A stretch of DNA of 64,000 nucleotides from an uncultured Lachnospiraceae bacterium (GCA_900548905.1 URMK01000021.1:1-64000), one strand, 5' to 3'. Numbered from the stretch's first letter, positions 43,190-52,038 are shown. Notes: a model not told the origin generated them from the sequence alone. Numbers and translations are program-made.

Positions 43190-45994
43190 TCACATATCGG
43201 AAACGGAGGGGATAAAGTTGGATAAAAAAGCCTCTTTATTCTGCCTGTAAAGGGTATTCAGCATCCGTCTGCCGTATTTGGTACTGTATTTCTTTTTGCA
43301 GTGAGGATTGTTATTTTCCTCCGAGACATCCAGCGCTATTTCAATCAGACGGTTGATGGTTTTGGGATTGCCGATTTTTATCTTTCTTATAGAAGTGATG
43401 AATTCGTTTGTGACTTCATCAAATTCAGTAACAAAGTCTTCTTCGTCAAACCGGTCGTGGTTTATTTTGATAAAGCTGTCGTAATCGGATACAAGCTTTT
43501 GTATTTTGCTGATTTGTCTGTCGTTGGCTTTTCCTTCCATATGGATAAGGAACTGTCTGGTCGGAACGGTATTTTCCTGACTGGAACTTTGGATTTTGTC
43601 CAGCCAGTCCTGAAGCCAGTTCATGGGACAAATCAGGTTCGGGTTAATCCGGTCATTGATTTTAGCTTTCTTTCCTTTGATTTCTTCATAGGGGATGTCT
43701 TTGCCCCTGGAGGAAACGGATATGGTTTTTACATATTTTAGAAAGGAAGGAAAATCTTTTTTCTCCTCATGAAGCGTGGGACTCATGCAGTCCAATTTCT
43801 TTATCCGTTCGATTTCCGACAGCGCATCCACCTCATACTCCCTTTTACAGCCGTCAATGATTACCTGTGCCAGCACGGACAGAATGACAAAATTATCATA
43901 CAGCTCCCGGTTCGGTGCGGTCCAGTAATAGGTCAGGGCAAGCTGGGCCAGATTGCTGGATTCTCCGATACCCCGCCGGGACAAGGCGAATTTGTTATCC
44001 ATCCGGGCATAGGCAAGCGGTGTTTTCTGATAGGTAATCCCGCTTTCCTTCAGCCGGTTTACAATGGTGGGGAAGGATTCATAGCACTGCCTTGCATATT
44101 TGACAAAGGTGGGGTGGTTCGTAACAAAGAAGAAATCGGAGTCATGATCCAGTCCGTTGCCTCTGTCCTGGATATCGGTGCCGATGCAGTTTACAACAAT
44201 AATATTGCTGCTGAACGGAAAATAAGCTTCCATTTCCGGGCTGTAATGGTTATGGAGGTAACAAATATTATTAGGCGAGTTATGGGGGGAACGGAAGGCG
44301 CAGAGGTATTCCCCATCCGTAAAACGGCTTGTATAGCATTGTATGGTGCCGTCCTCATGCAGAAGGGTGGGATCCTTTTTCCAGTCCGCCCCGACAGAAT
44401 ATAAAAGGAGGGCGTAAGGGTTGCTGCAAATGGTGAGGTTGTCTCCGTTTACCATAACCTTTCCGCTTCTTATTTTATTGACATAGCTGCGGATGATCTG
44501 CCTTTTTTCATACCGGTACCATTTGCTGTCGGCAAAAGCCGGATTCCTTTGACTAAGATCGGCCATCATTTCATAATGGTTGACTTCGTTTGCATTCTTC
44601 CGGAGGAATTTTTCAAATTCCCTGTCATCGGATTTGAGCCGTTCCACATAGTCTATGCTGAATTGGGCGATATCCTTTACATCCTCCTTTGTACAGGGAA
44701 GCGTATTCAGCATCTGATAGCTCATCTGCTGTACCTCTCCCAGCTTGCTTTCATGATCGGTCTTAACTATACCGAAGCAGGAACCGTCGGCGTTTACCCG
44801 ATCGCACCAGAAGCGGTAGGCATCCGCCGGCGTATCACCCATCAAATCCATAAATTTGATCCATTTTACCGCATTGTGAGTAGTGATGAGCCTGATATCC
44901 TTTACATAGTGCCATTGGCCGAACATATCCTGTACGCGCCAGGTATTGTAGTCCAGGCCGTTGTCCCTGCACCAGTCCTGCATAAAGGTACGGATGGAGC
45001 ATTTGAAGGCACAGGCTTTGAAAAAATGATTTCTCAGCAGGGCCATTCCGTTCACCCAATCCGGCAGGCAGGAGGCTTCAATAAGGCCCATTCCGTCCCA
45101 CATGGTATTTTTTACGGCCGTTTCTTCACACGTAACCACACATTTCTTTTTCCGTACCGGCACCTTTTTATATACGTTCCGGTACACCGGATTCCCCTGT
45201 AAATCCAGTTCCCCCGCCTCTAAAGCCCGCTGTCTGGCTTTAGCTGTGCCGGCTTCATCCAGACAGCGCAGGGTGGCTTCATAATCTTCCGCCTTCACCA
45301 CATTTGCCATTGTGGTAAAAAAACTGTCCTGATCCTTCAGTATCAGAATATCCTCCACCGGGAGGGAAAAGGTGTCAAGAATGGTGCTTGTGGTCAGGGG
45401 GGCATAAGCGGAAAGCTCAACAATCTTTGCATTTTCCACGGGCATTTTTCCCCCAAGTCCCATGGTCAGCCAGTCATATGCCGCATCGTACAGCTTTTCA
45501 TTCAGGAACATTACCTGACCCAGCTTTGCTTTTGCACTGTTCCGGTAAAACATCCGGTAACGGATGGTTTCTTCCTTAATAACCGTTCCCTGCTTATCCT
45601 TTGCGGGATAGGTAACCGTTACCCCGTCCCGGTAAAAAAGCTCCCTGATTTCTTCCTTGCTCTTTTTTACATATTTATATTTATTCTGCTCTGCCTTTTC
45701 CATAATCCGCCGGATATTCTCCCGGGCCGCTTCATCAGCCGCCTTATTCAACAAATCCGTCAGATGCTTTCGTTCTTCCTCATAGGAACGGGAACCGAAG
45801 TCGAAATCAAGACATATAATGTCCCTTGTACGATTCCCTTTTGATACCTTCATTCCATGCCCCTGAAGAAACTTACGGAACAGACTGTGATTTAACACGC
45901 CGGTGGTATAGTCATACCGATCCCTCACCCCCAGATTGTATCCATATAAAGAGCCTGCTTTGATATTCAGAATCTTGATTCCTGTTTCATTCAT
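43190..45994 (-). CDS. Large single-chain RNA polymerase-like protein (YonO/QDE-1 type, double-psi beta-barrel)
   Basis: The 934-aa protein starts MNETGIKILNIKAGSLYGYN at 45994, after AAGGAGGAAAAATC; an upstream extension lacks a ribosome binding site. Residues about 565-640 contain RSPHNSPNNICYL, then SNIIVVNCIG and GNGLDHDSDFFFV. The order and spacing match the block of cellular RNA-dependent and phage YonO-type polymerases in which R-x-P is followed by a G-x-DxDGD metal site. Here the site is DHDSD. Lys-rich segments and an extended N-terminal region fit a one-subunit enzyme. It lies at the head of the tail operon and may transcribe it. The assignment is from motifs only. Confidence 0.6.
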   Translation of the reverse strand: MNETGIKILNIKAGSLYGYNLGVRDRYDYTTGVLNHSLFRKFLQGHGMKVSKGNRTRDIICLDFDFGSRSYEEERKHLTDLLNKAADEAARENIRRIMEKAEQNKYKYVKKSKEEIRELFYRDGVTVTYPAKDKQGTVIKEETIRYRMFYRNSAKAKLGQVMFLNEKLYDAAYDWLTMGLGGKMPVENAKIVELSAYAPLTTSTILDTFSLPVEDILILKDQDSFFTTMANVVKAEDYEATLRCLDEAGTAKARQRALEAGELDLQGNPVYRNVYKKVPVRKKKCVVTCEETAVKNTMWDGMGLIEASCLPDWVNGMALLRNHFFKACAFKCSIRTFMQDWCRDNGLDYNTWRVQDMFGQWHYVKDIRLITTHNAVKWIKFMDLMGDTPADAYRFWCDRVNADGSCFGIVKTDHESKLGEVQQMSYQMLNTLPCTKEDVKDIAQFSIDYVERLKSDDREFEKFLRKNANEVNHYEMMADLSQRNPAFADSKWYRYEKRQIIRSYVNKIRSGKVMVNGDNLTICSNPYALLLYSVGADWKKDPTLLHEDGTIQCYTSRFTDGEYLCAFRSPHNSPNNICYLHNHYSPEMEAYFPFSSNIIVVNCIGTDIQDRGNGLDHDSDFFFVTNHPTFVKYARQCYESFPTIVNRLKESGITYQKTPLAYARMDNKFALSRRGIGESSNLAQLALTYYWTAPNRELYDNFVILSVLAQVIIDGCKREYEVDALSEIERIKKLDCMSPTLHEEKKDFPSFLKYVKTISVSSRGKDIPYEEIKGKKAKINDRINPNLICPMNWLQDWLDKIQSSSQENTVPTRQFLIHMEGKANDRQISKIQKLVSDYDSFIKINHDRFDEEDFVTEFDEVTNEFITSIRKIKIGNPKTINRLIEIALDVSEENNNPHCKKKYSTKYGRRMLNTLYRQNKEAFLSNFIPSVSDM

Positions 45995-46119
45995 AAATGA
46001 TTTTTCCTCCTTATAAAAAAGTATGTGGCTGCTATGTACCGCTTCCGGCCCTGAATAACCGCACCAGGGGCCGGATGCCTGTTTATGCGTTCTTATGTTC
46101 CGCGCGGCCAATATACCGA

Positions 46120-46347
46120 TCAGTCGGAACGGCTGCTTTCCCGGAACATTTGCAGGGAACGGGCAATTCTGTCCGTGATATGCGGCGACGGATGCCCGGT
46201 ACAAAAGTCGGAAAGACATATGCATCCTGCATATTGCTTATGGAATTCCGCCCGTGTCGGAATATGGGTATCGGTATTTTCGGACAGGTACGTTTCCGGT
46301 CTGTTCTCTCTATATTTCTGCTGCAATTGTAATTTAATTGAGTTCAT
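46120..46347 (-). CDS. Small protein upstream of the polymerase-like gene
   Basis: The 75-aa frame (MNSIKLQLQQKYRENRPETY) has a strong AGGAGG seven bases before the ATG and a composition unlike random sequence. It contains CICLSDFCTGHPSPHITDRI with two close Cys and His, possibly a metal site. It may be a regulator of the operon, but no family is recognised. Confidence 0.5.
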   Translation of the reverse strand: MNSIKLQLQQKYRENRPETYLSENTDTHIPTRAEFHKQYAGCICLSDFCTGHPSPHITDRIARSLQMFRESSRSD

Positions 46348-46532
46348 TGTTCTGCCTCCTGTTGTTCAGTTAAAGTAACATTAGTGGGAATACCTACTAT
46401 TTCTCCGTTGCTACAAAAAACGGGTGTGTCACAGAACAGGGGGAAAAAGCCGAGTCCGGTTAATGGGACATCAAGTATAGTATGATTGGAATATAAAGGA
46501 AGAAAAAATAACGATTCGGCAGTCCTGTACAT
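46344..46532 (-). CDS. Possible short open frame at the head of the minus-strand operon
   Basis: A 62-codon frame ends GIPTNVTLTEQQEAEQ, and its TGA overlaps the ATG of the next gene (ATGA), which suggests coupling. However, its own start at 46532 has no ribosome binding site. It could be a leader or a gene with a later start. Confidence 0.3.
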   Translation of the reverse strand: MYRTAESLFFLPLYSNHTILDVPLTGLGFFPLFCDTPVFCSNGEIVGIPTNVTLTEQQEAEQ

Positions 46533-46656
46533 TTACTGCAAAGACCGTAAGAGAGTGATTCAGAAGTGTGGAAATTCCGTCGCCCCAGAGACCGCAAACG
46601 GAAGTATACAGGTAATTGCAATTGTTAGGAGGTGTCGTTAAAAGATTAATAAAAAC

Positions 46657-46670
46657 AGAACAAACGTTCG
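46657..46670. promoter_or_regulatory. LexA box 1
   Basis: AGAACAAACGTTCG fits the Gram-positive SOS box GAAC-N4-GTTC. It lies 28 bp (centre to centre) from LexA box 2 in the divergent control region and may serve the minus-strand operon. Confidence 0.8.
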
Positions 46671-46678
46671 AATATTTG

Positions 46679-46707
46679 TTGACAAGAACATATGTTCGAT
46701 ATATACT
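46679..46707 (+). promoter_or_regulatory. SOS-controlled sigma-A promoter of the sigma-DUF262 gene
   Basis: TTGACA (46679-46684) and TATACT (46702-46707) are spaced by exactly 17 bp. LexA box 2 fills the spacer, so bound LexA would block the polymerase directly. The transcript has a leader of about 270 nt before the sigma-DUF262 gene. Confidence 0.88.
46685..46698. promoter_or_regulatory. LexA box 2
   Basis: AGAACATATGTTCG has the perfect palindrome GAACATATGTTC and sits in the promoter spacer. Confidence 0.88.
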
Positions 46708-46729
46708 CAAGCTATCAAAGGGATCCAAA

Positions 46730-46775
46730 AAAGACCAATCCTCAAACGGTGTTGGCGCACCTCGGATTGGTCTTT
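46730..46775 (-). terminator. Hairpin with T-run on the minus strand
   Basis: AAAGACCAATCC (46730-46741) pairs with GGATTGGTCTTT (46764-46775). Read on the minus strand, six T follow, as in an intrinsic terminator. It would stop transcripts entering from the right. In the + strand leader RNA the same stem forms without a U-tract. Confidence 0.65.
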
Positions 46776-46819
46776 CAGCAAATAATACATAAGCTTGCAC
46801 CCCGGAGGGAAGTAAACTT

Positions 46820-46891
46820 ATGAAGTACAGCAGAAGCTATACATCTGCATTATTACATAATAATTGTTGTATAGTCAAGCACTTCTGCTAA
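46820..46891 (+). CDS. Possible 23-codon leader peptide inside a long hairpin
   Basis: GGAGGGAAGTAAACTT precedes an ATG and a 23-codon frame (MKYSRSYTSALLHNNCCIVK, then HFC and stop). The same bases form a long stem: AGCAGAAG with CTTCTGCT, then CTATACA with TGTATAG. The overlap of a short translated frame and a stem suggests translation-dependent control of the downstream gene, but it may be chance. Confidence 0.35.
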   Translation: MKYSRSYTSALLHNNCCIVKHFC

Positions 46892-46982
46892 ATTCCCTTT
46901 TCCCATATATTACAGCCTGTTTAAAGGAGGCTTTGCAAAGGCCGGGAACCGTCACGGCGATTTTATATTTGGAGGTGAATTC

Positions 46983-49190
46983 ATGGACAATACGCCCTTT
47001 TTAGAGGAGTACTATGCCCAAAACGCAAAGAAAATCAGGAATCTGGTAGATAAGCTTCTATATGGATTCGGAGGTGTGGCGCAGAAGGATTATGATGATT
47101 TTTATTCTCTGGCAAACGAAGTATTTGTGGAAGTGCTGCGCCGATATGATGGAAAACAAAGCTTTGGAGTCTTTCTTTACAGCTGTCTGTCCAACCGTAT
47201 CAAGACGGAAATTACACGCAGAAACAGAGAAAAACGGAAAGCCGATAGAGGTACCCTTTCCCTGGATACCCCCATCGGAGAAGGAGAGACGGTGCTTGGA
47301 GATATCCTGGAATCGGATTTTAATATAGAGAGGGAAGCGGAGAACGAGGAGTCCCGTTTTCCCGGCCGGAGGCTGAACGCCTATTTTGAGGCGTTGTCCG
47401 GGCTGCAGAGGAGAATTGTTGAATTAAAGATGGACGGGGCCGCAAAGCAGGAAATTATGGAAAGGCTCGGGATTACGGAAAACTGTTATAAAAAGAATCT
47501 GGAAGAACTGCGAAACTTTGAGAAAAGACAGCTATTATTCCGGGGACAAAAAAAACGCAGGGTGTGTAAAGGGGAGGAAAGCAATATGATCCAGATATTA
47601 TCACAGACGGCCGAAAAAAGTAAGCCGAAAAACTACCAGGTATATGCAATTATCCAGAGAATGTACGATTATTCCATCCGTTTGGATCATCCCTTACAGC
47701 GGGAATCCGAGCAGTGGAGCAATGTGATGAGAGGGAATCTTATCTCCGATATTCTGCAGGACAACCCGATCCCGCCCCTTGTTTTTGCGGAGCAGGTGAT
47801 TGACGGTGTGGTAATTATCTGGGCCATTGACGGGAAACAACGCTGTTCCAATGTGGAAAGCTTCCGCAGAAACGGCTTCCGGATCAGCAAGAATATAGAA
47901 AGGTATCTGATCAAATACCAGACAGCGGTGGAAGCTCAGGACGGCAGTATCCTTCTTGATGATAACGGCCTTCCCCGGTATGAGGTGAAGGAGTGTGATA
48001 TCAGGGGGAAATGCTACTCCGACCTGCCGGATAAACTTCAGAGAAGCTTTAATGAATATAATTTCGAGGTCACACAATATCTGAACTGCAGCAATGAGGA
48101 TATTGAATACCATATCAGAAGATATAATGCCTCAAAGCCCATGTCGGCCGCACAGAAGGGGATAACCCATCTTGGGGAGCAATATGCCAGAATCGCAAAG
48201 GCGATTGCGGAAAAGCATTTTTTCAGGGATAAAGGAAACTACAGGGTATCTGAATTCACAAACGGGACGATGGACAGAGTGATTACCGAAAGCGTTATGG
48301 CTGTCAACTTCCCGGAAGACTGGAAGAAAAAGAATGAAGATATCTGTACCTATCTGAAGGAAAATGCAAGAATCATCCACTTCAATACCTTTGAAGATTA
48401 CATAGACAGGCTCGATGAGGTGATAACCCCTGAGGTATCGGATATGTTTAATTCCAGAGACTCCTTCCTGTGGTTTGGGCTATTTCACCGGTTTGCCCGC
48501 CTGGGAATAGATGATGAACAATTTATCTGCTTTATGCAGGAATTTAAAAACAGGCTCCATAGCAGGAGGGTTTCGGGAATCTCATATGACGAACTAAATG
48601 AAAAATCCACAAAGGACAGGAATATCGTAAGCAGAAAACTTGCTTTGCTGGAAGTACTGATGGATGAATTCCTGCATGTTCAGAGAAAGGAAACGGTTGG
48701 AAAATTCATTATAAAAAATGACAGACTCCTTCAATTTATCGAAGAATTCAATGCCAGCGATATCGTAAAAATGATCCGGGTGCGTCCGGAAAAAGAAAAG
48801 ATAAAAATCGCGGTACAATCACTTATGGTGGTTTCCGGGGAAACAAAATTTTCCGACAGGGCCGTTCAGGAATATATAAGGGGTAATTCTTACGGAGATG
48901 AGAATATAGAAGATACGCTTCTCTATCTAGCCGCATTAAATGACTGGACACTGAATGTGAATAATAATTCCGGGCTTTTTGAACAAAGTAACCTGCCCGC
49001 CCTGATAGGAGTAGTAGCCTATGCCTACAGAAATGACATGGATGATCGGATATGTGAGGAATGGCTGGAACGATTTGTGGAAAATTTCGATACCGGACAT
49101 GGGATTTCAGGAGATATAAAAGAGAAACTGGCGGCCATAACCACCGATTTAAAACATTATGAAGCGTATAAAACACACAGGACGGCATAG
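46983..49190 (+). CDS. Sigma-70-like domain fused to DUF262/ParB-like domain
   Basis: The 735-aa protein starts after GGAGGTGAATTC. Residues about 10-100 resemble sigma region 2 (DFYSLANEVFVEVLRRYDG, SNRIKTEITRRNREKRKADR). Residues about 138-180 form a region 4-like helix-turn-helix (LSGLQRRIVELKMDGAAKQE, then LGITENCYKKNLEEL). From about 215 a DUF262-like domain begins, with RESEQWSNVMRGNLISDIL and the signature WAIDGKQRCSNVESF. DUF262 proteins include nucleotide-dependent DNA-cleaving defence enzymes. Under the LexA promoter, this protein is a good candidate for the activator of the tail operon. I see no frameshift between the domains. Confidence 0.75.
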   Translation: MDNTPFLEEYYAQNAKKIRNLVDKLLYGFGGVAQKDYDDFYSLANEVFVEVLRRYDGKQSFGVFLYSCLSNRIKTEITRRNREKRKADRGTLSLDTPIGEGETVLGDILESDFNIEREAENEESRFPGRRLNAYFEALSGLQRRIVELKMDGAAKQEIMERLGITENCYKKNLEELRNFEKRQLLFRGQKKRRVCKGEESNMIQILSQTAEKSKPKNYQVYAIIQRMYDYSIRLDHPLQRESEQWSNVMRGNLISDILQDNPIPPLVFAEQVIDGVVIIWAIDGKQRCSNVESFRRNGFRISKNIERYLIKYQTAVEAQDGSILLDDNGLPRYEVKECDIRGKCYSDLPDKLQRSFNEYNFEVTQYLNCSNEDIEYHIRRYNASKPMSAAQKGITHLGEQYARIAKAIAEKHFFRDKGNYRVSEFTNGTMDRVITESVMAVNFPEDWKKKNEDICTYLKENARIIHFNTFEDYIDRLDEVITPEVSDMFNSRDSFLWFGLFHRFARLGIDDEQFICFMQEFKNRLHSRRVSGISYDELNEKSTKDRNIVSRKLALLEVLMDEFLHVQRKETVGKFIIKNDRLLQFIEEFNASDIVKMIRVRPEKEKIKIAVQSLMVVSGETKFSDRAVQEYIRGNSYGDENIEDTLLYLAALNDWTLNVNNNSGLFEQSNLPALIGVVAYAYRNDMDDRICEEWLERFVENFDTGHGISGDIKEKLAAITTDLKHYEAYKTHRTA

Positions 49191-49473
49191 AGGTTTTAAG
49201 AGGTTTTAACAGTTCTTTCTTTCATTGCTTTTTTCCGCCGGGGATAGTACCATATAGCTAATATAGAAATGCGGAGGCTGAAAATGAAGAGAAGGTGCGT
49301 TCCCGCCTTTCTGTTAATCGCCATTGGTTATCTGCTGTAGGGAATAACAGGATAACTGGCTGTTTCTTCGATCTCGCAATTGTGATAAAATAATAAGCAT
49401 GGCTGGTAAATAGGAGTGCGAGACAGGATTTCCGGCAGGCTGAATCCGATCGCGGGATAAAGGGAGGAAAAAA

Positions 49474-50910
49474 ATGGAGGCTGTTCTGCTGTTTATCGAT
49501 GGGACCATATGTGATATGAGACATCGTATACCATACATGGAAACGGATGATTTTTACTCGGATGACAATATTGGGAAGGATATTCCCACGGAAGGAAGTG
49601 TTGCTTTTCTGCAGGAACTGGCGGAAACCTATACGCTTGTGTATATCGGGGCCAGACCCGCATGTTATACGGAAACCACTCATAAATGGTTACTGGAATC
49701 CGGTTTTCCGGATGGGGAAGTGTATCTGGGACAGGATCAGCAGGAGAGAATGCAGATTGTCAGAAACTTAAAGCATAAATACGTTTTTGCTGCCGGGATC
49801 GGCGACCGCTGGGATGATAATGAGCTTCATCTGGAACTTGGCTGCAGAAGTTTTATTTTGCAGGAATGGAAGCCCGACTGGGATACCGTAAGAAAATACG
49901 GGATAAAGCCCGAACCGAAATGCAGATATTCTCAGTTTGATGCCGAAGCAGTTCGTGAGGAGCTGCTGCGCCGTTATCAGATAGAAACGCCGGTTGTGTG
50001 TCGGTTATATGATTACGGTATGAACGATATCTACAGGATAAAAACAGAAAATAAGATCTTTTACCTGCGTATTTCTTTAGCCGGTATCCATACAAAAAAG
50101 GACTACCTGGAAGAAATACATATCATAAATACCCTGGTTCAAAAAGGGATAAGGGCAGCGGCCCCGGTGCCGGTGAAAACAAAAGCTTCCGACGGACAGC
50201 AGGAGGAATTTGTATGGGAACTGCATGCCCCGGAAGGGATACGCTATGCTGTTTTGTTTACGGAAGCACCGGACAACCCTTCGGAAGATAAAGAAAGCTG
50301 TGCCTATAACTTGGGATGCATGCTTGCCGGAATGCACATGATTTCAGACAGAGAGAGATTCCAGGTGTCGAGACAGCCTGTGGACATGCATCAGCTTGTG
50401 GAGAAGCCCCTTACGGATATCCGGCCATATCTGGCGGAACGGTTACCGGATTATGCTTTTTTAAAAGAAAACGCGGAAAAATTGGAACGGTTTATCTGGG
50501 ACAGGCTGTCGAAAGATGCACCTGTTTATGGGTACTGTCATGGGGATGTGCACAGCGGTAATGTGTTTTTTGAAGGAAATATGCCCACCCTGTTTGATTT
50601 TGACTGCATGGGTTATGGGTGGAGAGCGTATGATATCTGCATATATGCGTGGAACGAGACTTTTAATGATGAGAACTTTATAGATGGCGCTATCTGGAAT
50701 AAATATCTGGAAGGCTATGAGTCCGTCAGGAAGCTTCGGCTGGAAGAAAAAGAAACGATTCCGGCGTTTGCAGCGCTGCGGGAACTGTGGATGATGGGCC
50801 TGCATGCGGATGTAATGGACAGAAATGCCGGATGCTCCTGGTATCAGGACGATTATTTTGATTACCAGATAAAAATATTCCGGCTATGGCTGGACCGGTG
50901 CGGGCTGTAA
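49474..50910 (+). CDS. HAD-like / aminoglycoside phosphotransferase-like fusion
   Basis: The 478-aa protein has an N-terminal HAD-like region (residues 1-140: VLLFIDGTICDMRHRIPYME, YIGARPACYTE, GIGDRWDDN) and a C-terminal APH/choline-kinase fold (about 165-475) with the catalytic loop YCHGDVHSGNVFF and the metal site LFDFDCMGYGW. The first HAD Asp is present (FIDGT), but the usual second Asp (DxDGT) is changed, so the phosphatase may be altered. It is the first chromosomal gene after the island. The substrate is unknown; kinase and phosphatase halves could act on the same small molecule. Confidence 0.78.
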   Translation: MEAVLLFIDGTICDMRHRIPYMETDDFYSDDNIGKDIPTEGSVAFLQELAETYTLVYIGARPACYTETTHKWLLESGFPDGEVYLGQDQQERMQIVRNLKHKYVFAAGIGDRWDDNELHLELGCRSFILQEWKPDWDTVRKYGIKPEPKCRYSQFDAEAVREELLRRYQIETPVVCRLYDYGMNDIYRIKTENKIFYLRISLAGIHTKKDYLEEIHIINTLVQKGIRAAAPVPVKTKASDGQQEEFVWELHAPEGIRYAVLFTEAPDNPSEDKESCAYNLGCMLAGMHMISDRERFQVSRQPVDMHQLVEKPLTDIRPYLAERLPDYAFLKENAEKLERFIWDRLSKDAPVYGYCHGDVHSGNVFFEGNMPTLFDFDCMGYGWRAYDICIYAWNETFNDENFIDGAIWNKYLEGYESVRKLRLEEKETIPAFAALRELWMMGLHADVMDRNAGCSWYQDDYFDYQIKIFRLWLDRCGL

Positions 50911-50923
50911 AAAAGAAAACATG

Positions 50924-50953
50924 GTAATAGTTCCGACTTATCGGAACGGTTAC
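50924..50953. repeat. Dispersed intergenic palindromic repeat, copy 2
   Basis: GTAATAGTTCCGA and TCGGAACGGTTAC form a palindrome around CTTA. It lies between the fusion gene and the broken GNAT gene. Confidence 0.65.
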
Positions 50954-50976
50954 GAAACATCAGGGGGAATGGTATT

Positions 50977-51550
50977 GTGAATACAATAAAACATAGGGGC
51001 ACGGTACGGCTGGAAACCGGCCGGCTGATTCTGCGGCGGTTTACAGAGGACGATTTGGTACCGGTGTTTCAGAACTGCTGGAGTGATAATGAGGTGTGGA
51101 AATGGACAAATTATAAACCCATGCATTGCATAGAGGATGTATTAACTTCAGCGAATATGTTTACAAAGGAATGGCTGGAGGCCTATGACCGGCCCGGCCG
51201 CTACAGCTGGGCGATCCAGTGTAAGGAATCCGGCGAGGTAATCGGAAGGTTATTTGGAATGCACCCGGATGATGATATCAGCCAGGTGGAGTTGGCATAT
51301 GAACTGGGACGTAGATGGTGGAATCAGGGGGATAATGACCGAAGCTGTAAAAGCCGGGATTGATTTTTTCTTCCGTGAAGTGGGCTTTAACCGAGTTCAT
51401 TCATATCATGCGGATAAAAACCCGGCCTCCGGCAGAGTGATGCAAAAGAGCGGAATGAAATATGAGGCCACGCTGCGTCAGGCCTGTCTGTGCAACAACG
51501 GACTTTTTGATAAGGTGTGCTATTCGATTCTTGCGGAGGAATCTACATGA
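50977..51550 (+). pseudogene. GNAT acetyltransferase gene with a frameshift
   Basis: The first frame (RLILRRFTEDDLVPVFQNCW ... LAYELGRRWWNQG) and a second frame from near 51330 (IMTEAVKAGIDFFFREVGFN ... FDKVCYSILAEEST) together make one complete RimJ/RimL-type acetyltransferase of about 190 residues. The break coincides with a run of five G, so it is either a recent slippage or a sequencing error. The stop overlaps the next ATG. Confidence 0.8.
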
Positions 51551-52038
51551 AACGGAATGAATTATTGGAAAACATCGCTCCCTGTTCCCTGATGTGCTAT
51601 ACCTGCGGAGGTTATGAAAAGGGGGCCATTTGCCGGCTTTCCGGAGAATTGGCCGGTTATCTGGAGGGAATGTATGAATTTTATGAAACACACGCAGATC
51701 CGGATTACCGGGAACACTTAGAACGGTTCCGGATATTTCAGGAGGAGCTTTTCAAGCTGGGCGAAGCCAAATGCGGGGGCTGCCGAAGCGGCATCCATAA
51801 CGGCTGCAGTATCCGCGGCTGTTTCCTTTTGGAATGTGTGCAGTCACACGGTGTGGATTTCTGCGGGGAGTGCCCTGAATTTCCCTGTGATAAGGTACAT
51901 AGTGTATTTGAGGAAGAGGTTTATGTACAGTGGCTGGAAGGAAACGAGAAGATAAGAGAATCCGGTGCGGATCAATTTTGGGAGGAACGCCGCCGTATGC
52001 CCCATTACAAAAAATACAAGGATAAAAAAGAAGAGTAG
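51547..52038 (+). CDS. DUF3795-family cysteine-rich protein
   Basis: The 163-aa protein has the family pattern IAPCSLMCYTCGGYEKGAIC, CGGCRSGIHNGCSIRGC and CGECPEFPCDKV; the clustered Cys suggest a metal or Fe-S site. The ATG overlaps the stop of the broken GNAT gene (ATGA). DUF3795 proteins are common in anaerobes and have no settled function. A basic Lys-rich tail ends the protein. Confidence 0.85.
   Translation: MKRNELLENIAPCSLMCYTCGGYEKGAICRLSGELAGYLEGMYEFYETHADPDYREHLERFRIFQEELFKLGEAKCGGCRSGIHNGCSIRGCFLLECVQSHGVDFCGECPEFPCDKVHSVFEEEVYVQWLEGNEKIRESGADQFWEERRRMPHYKKYKDKKEE

Noticed and set aside
43301..43741. Plus-strand open frames inside the polymerase-like gene
   Set aside because: They are shadows of the long minus-strand gene, with hydrophobic or low-complexity translations and no ribosome binding sites.
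19251..46000. Contractile (R-type) tailocin or extracellular contractile system
   Set aside because: No sheath protein, no baseplate gpJ/gpW-like set and no AAA+ ATPase are present.
46471..46800. 109-codon minus-strand open frame
   Set aside because: It covers the promoter, both LexA boxes and the hairpin, and has no ribosome binding site or recognisable protein features.
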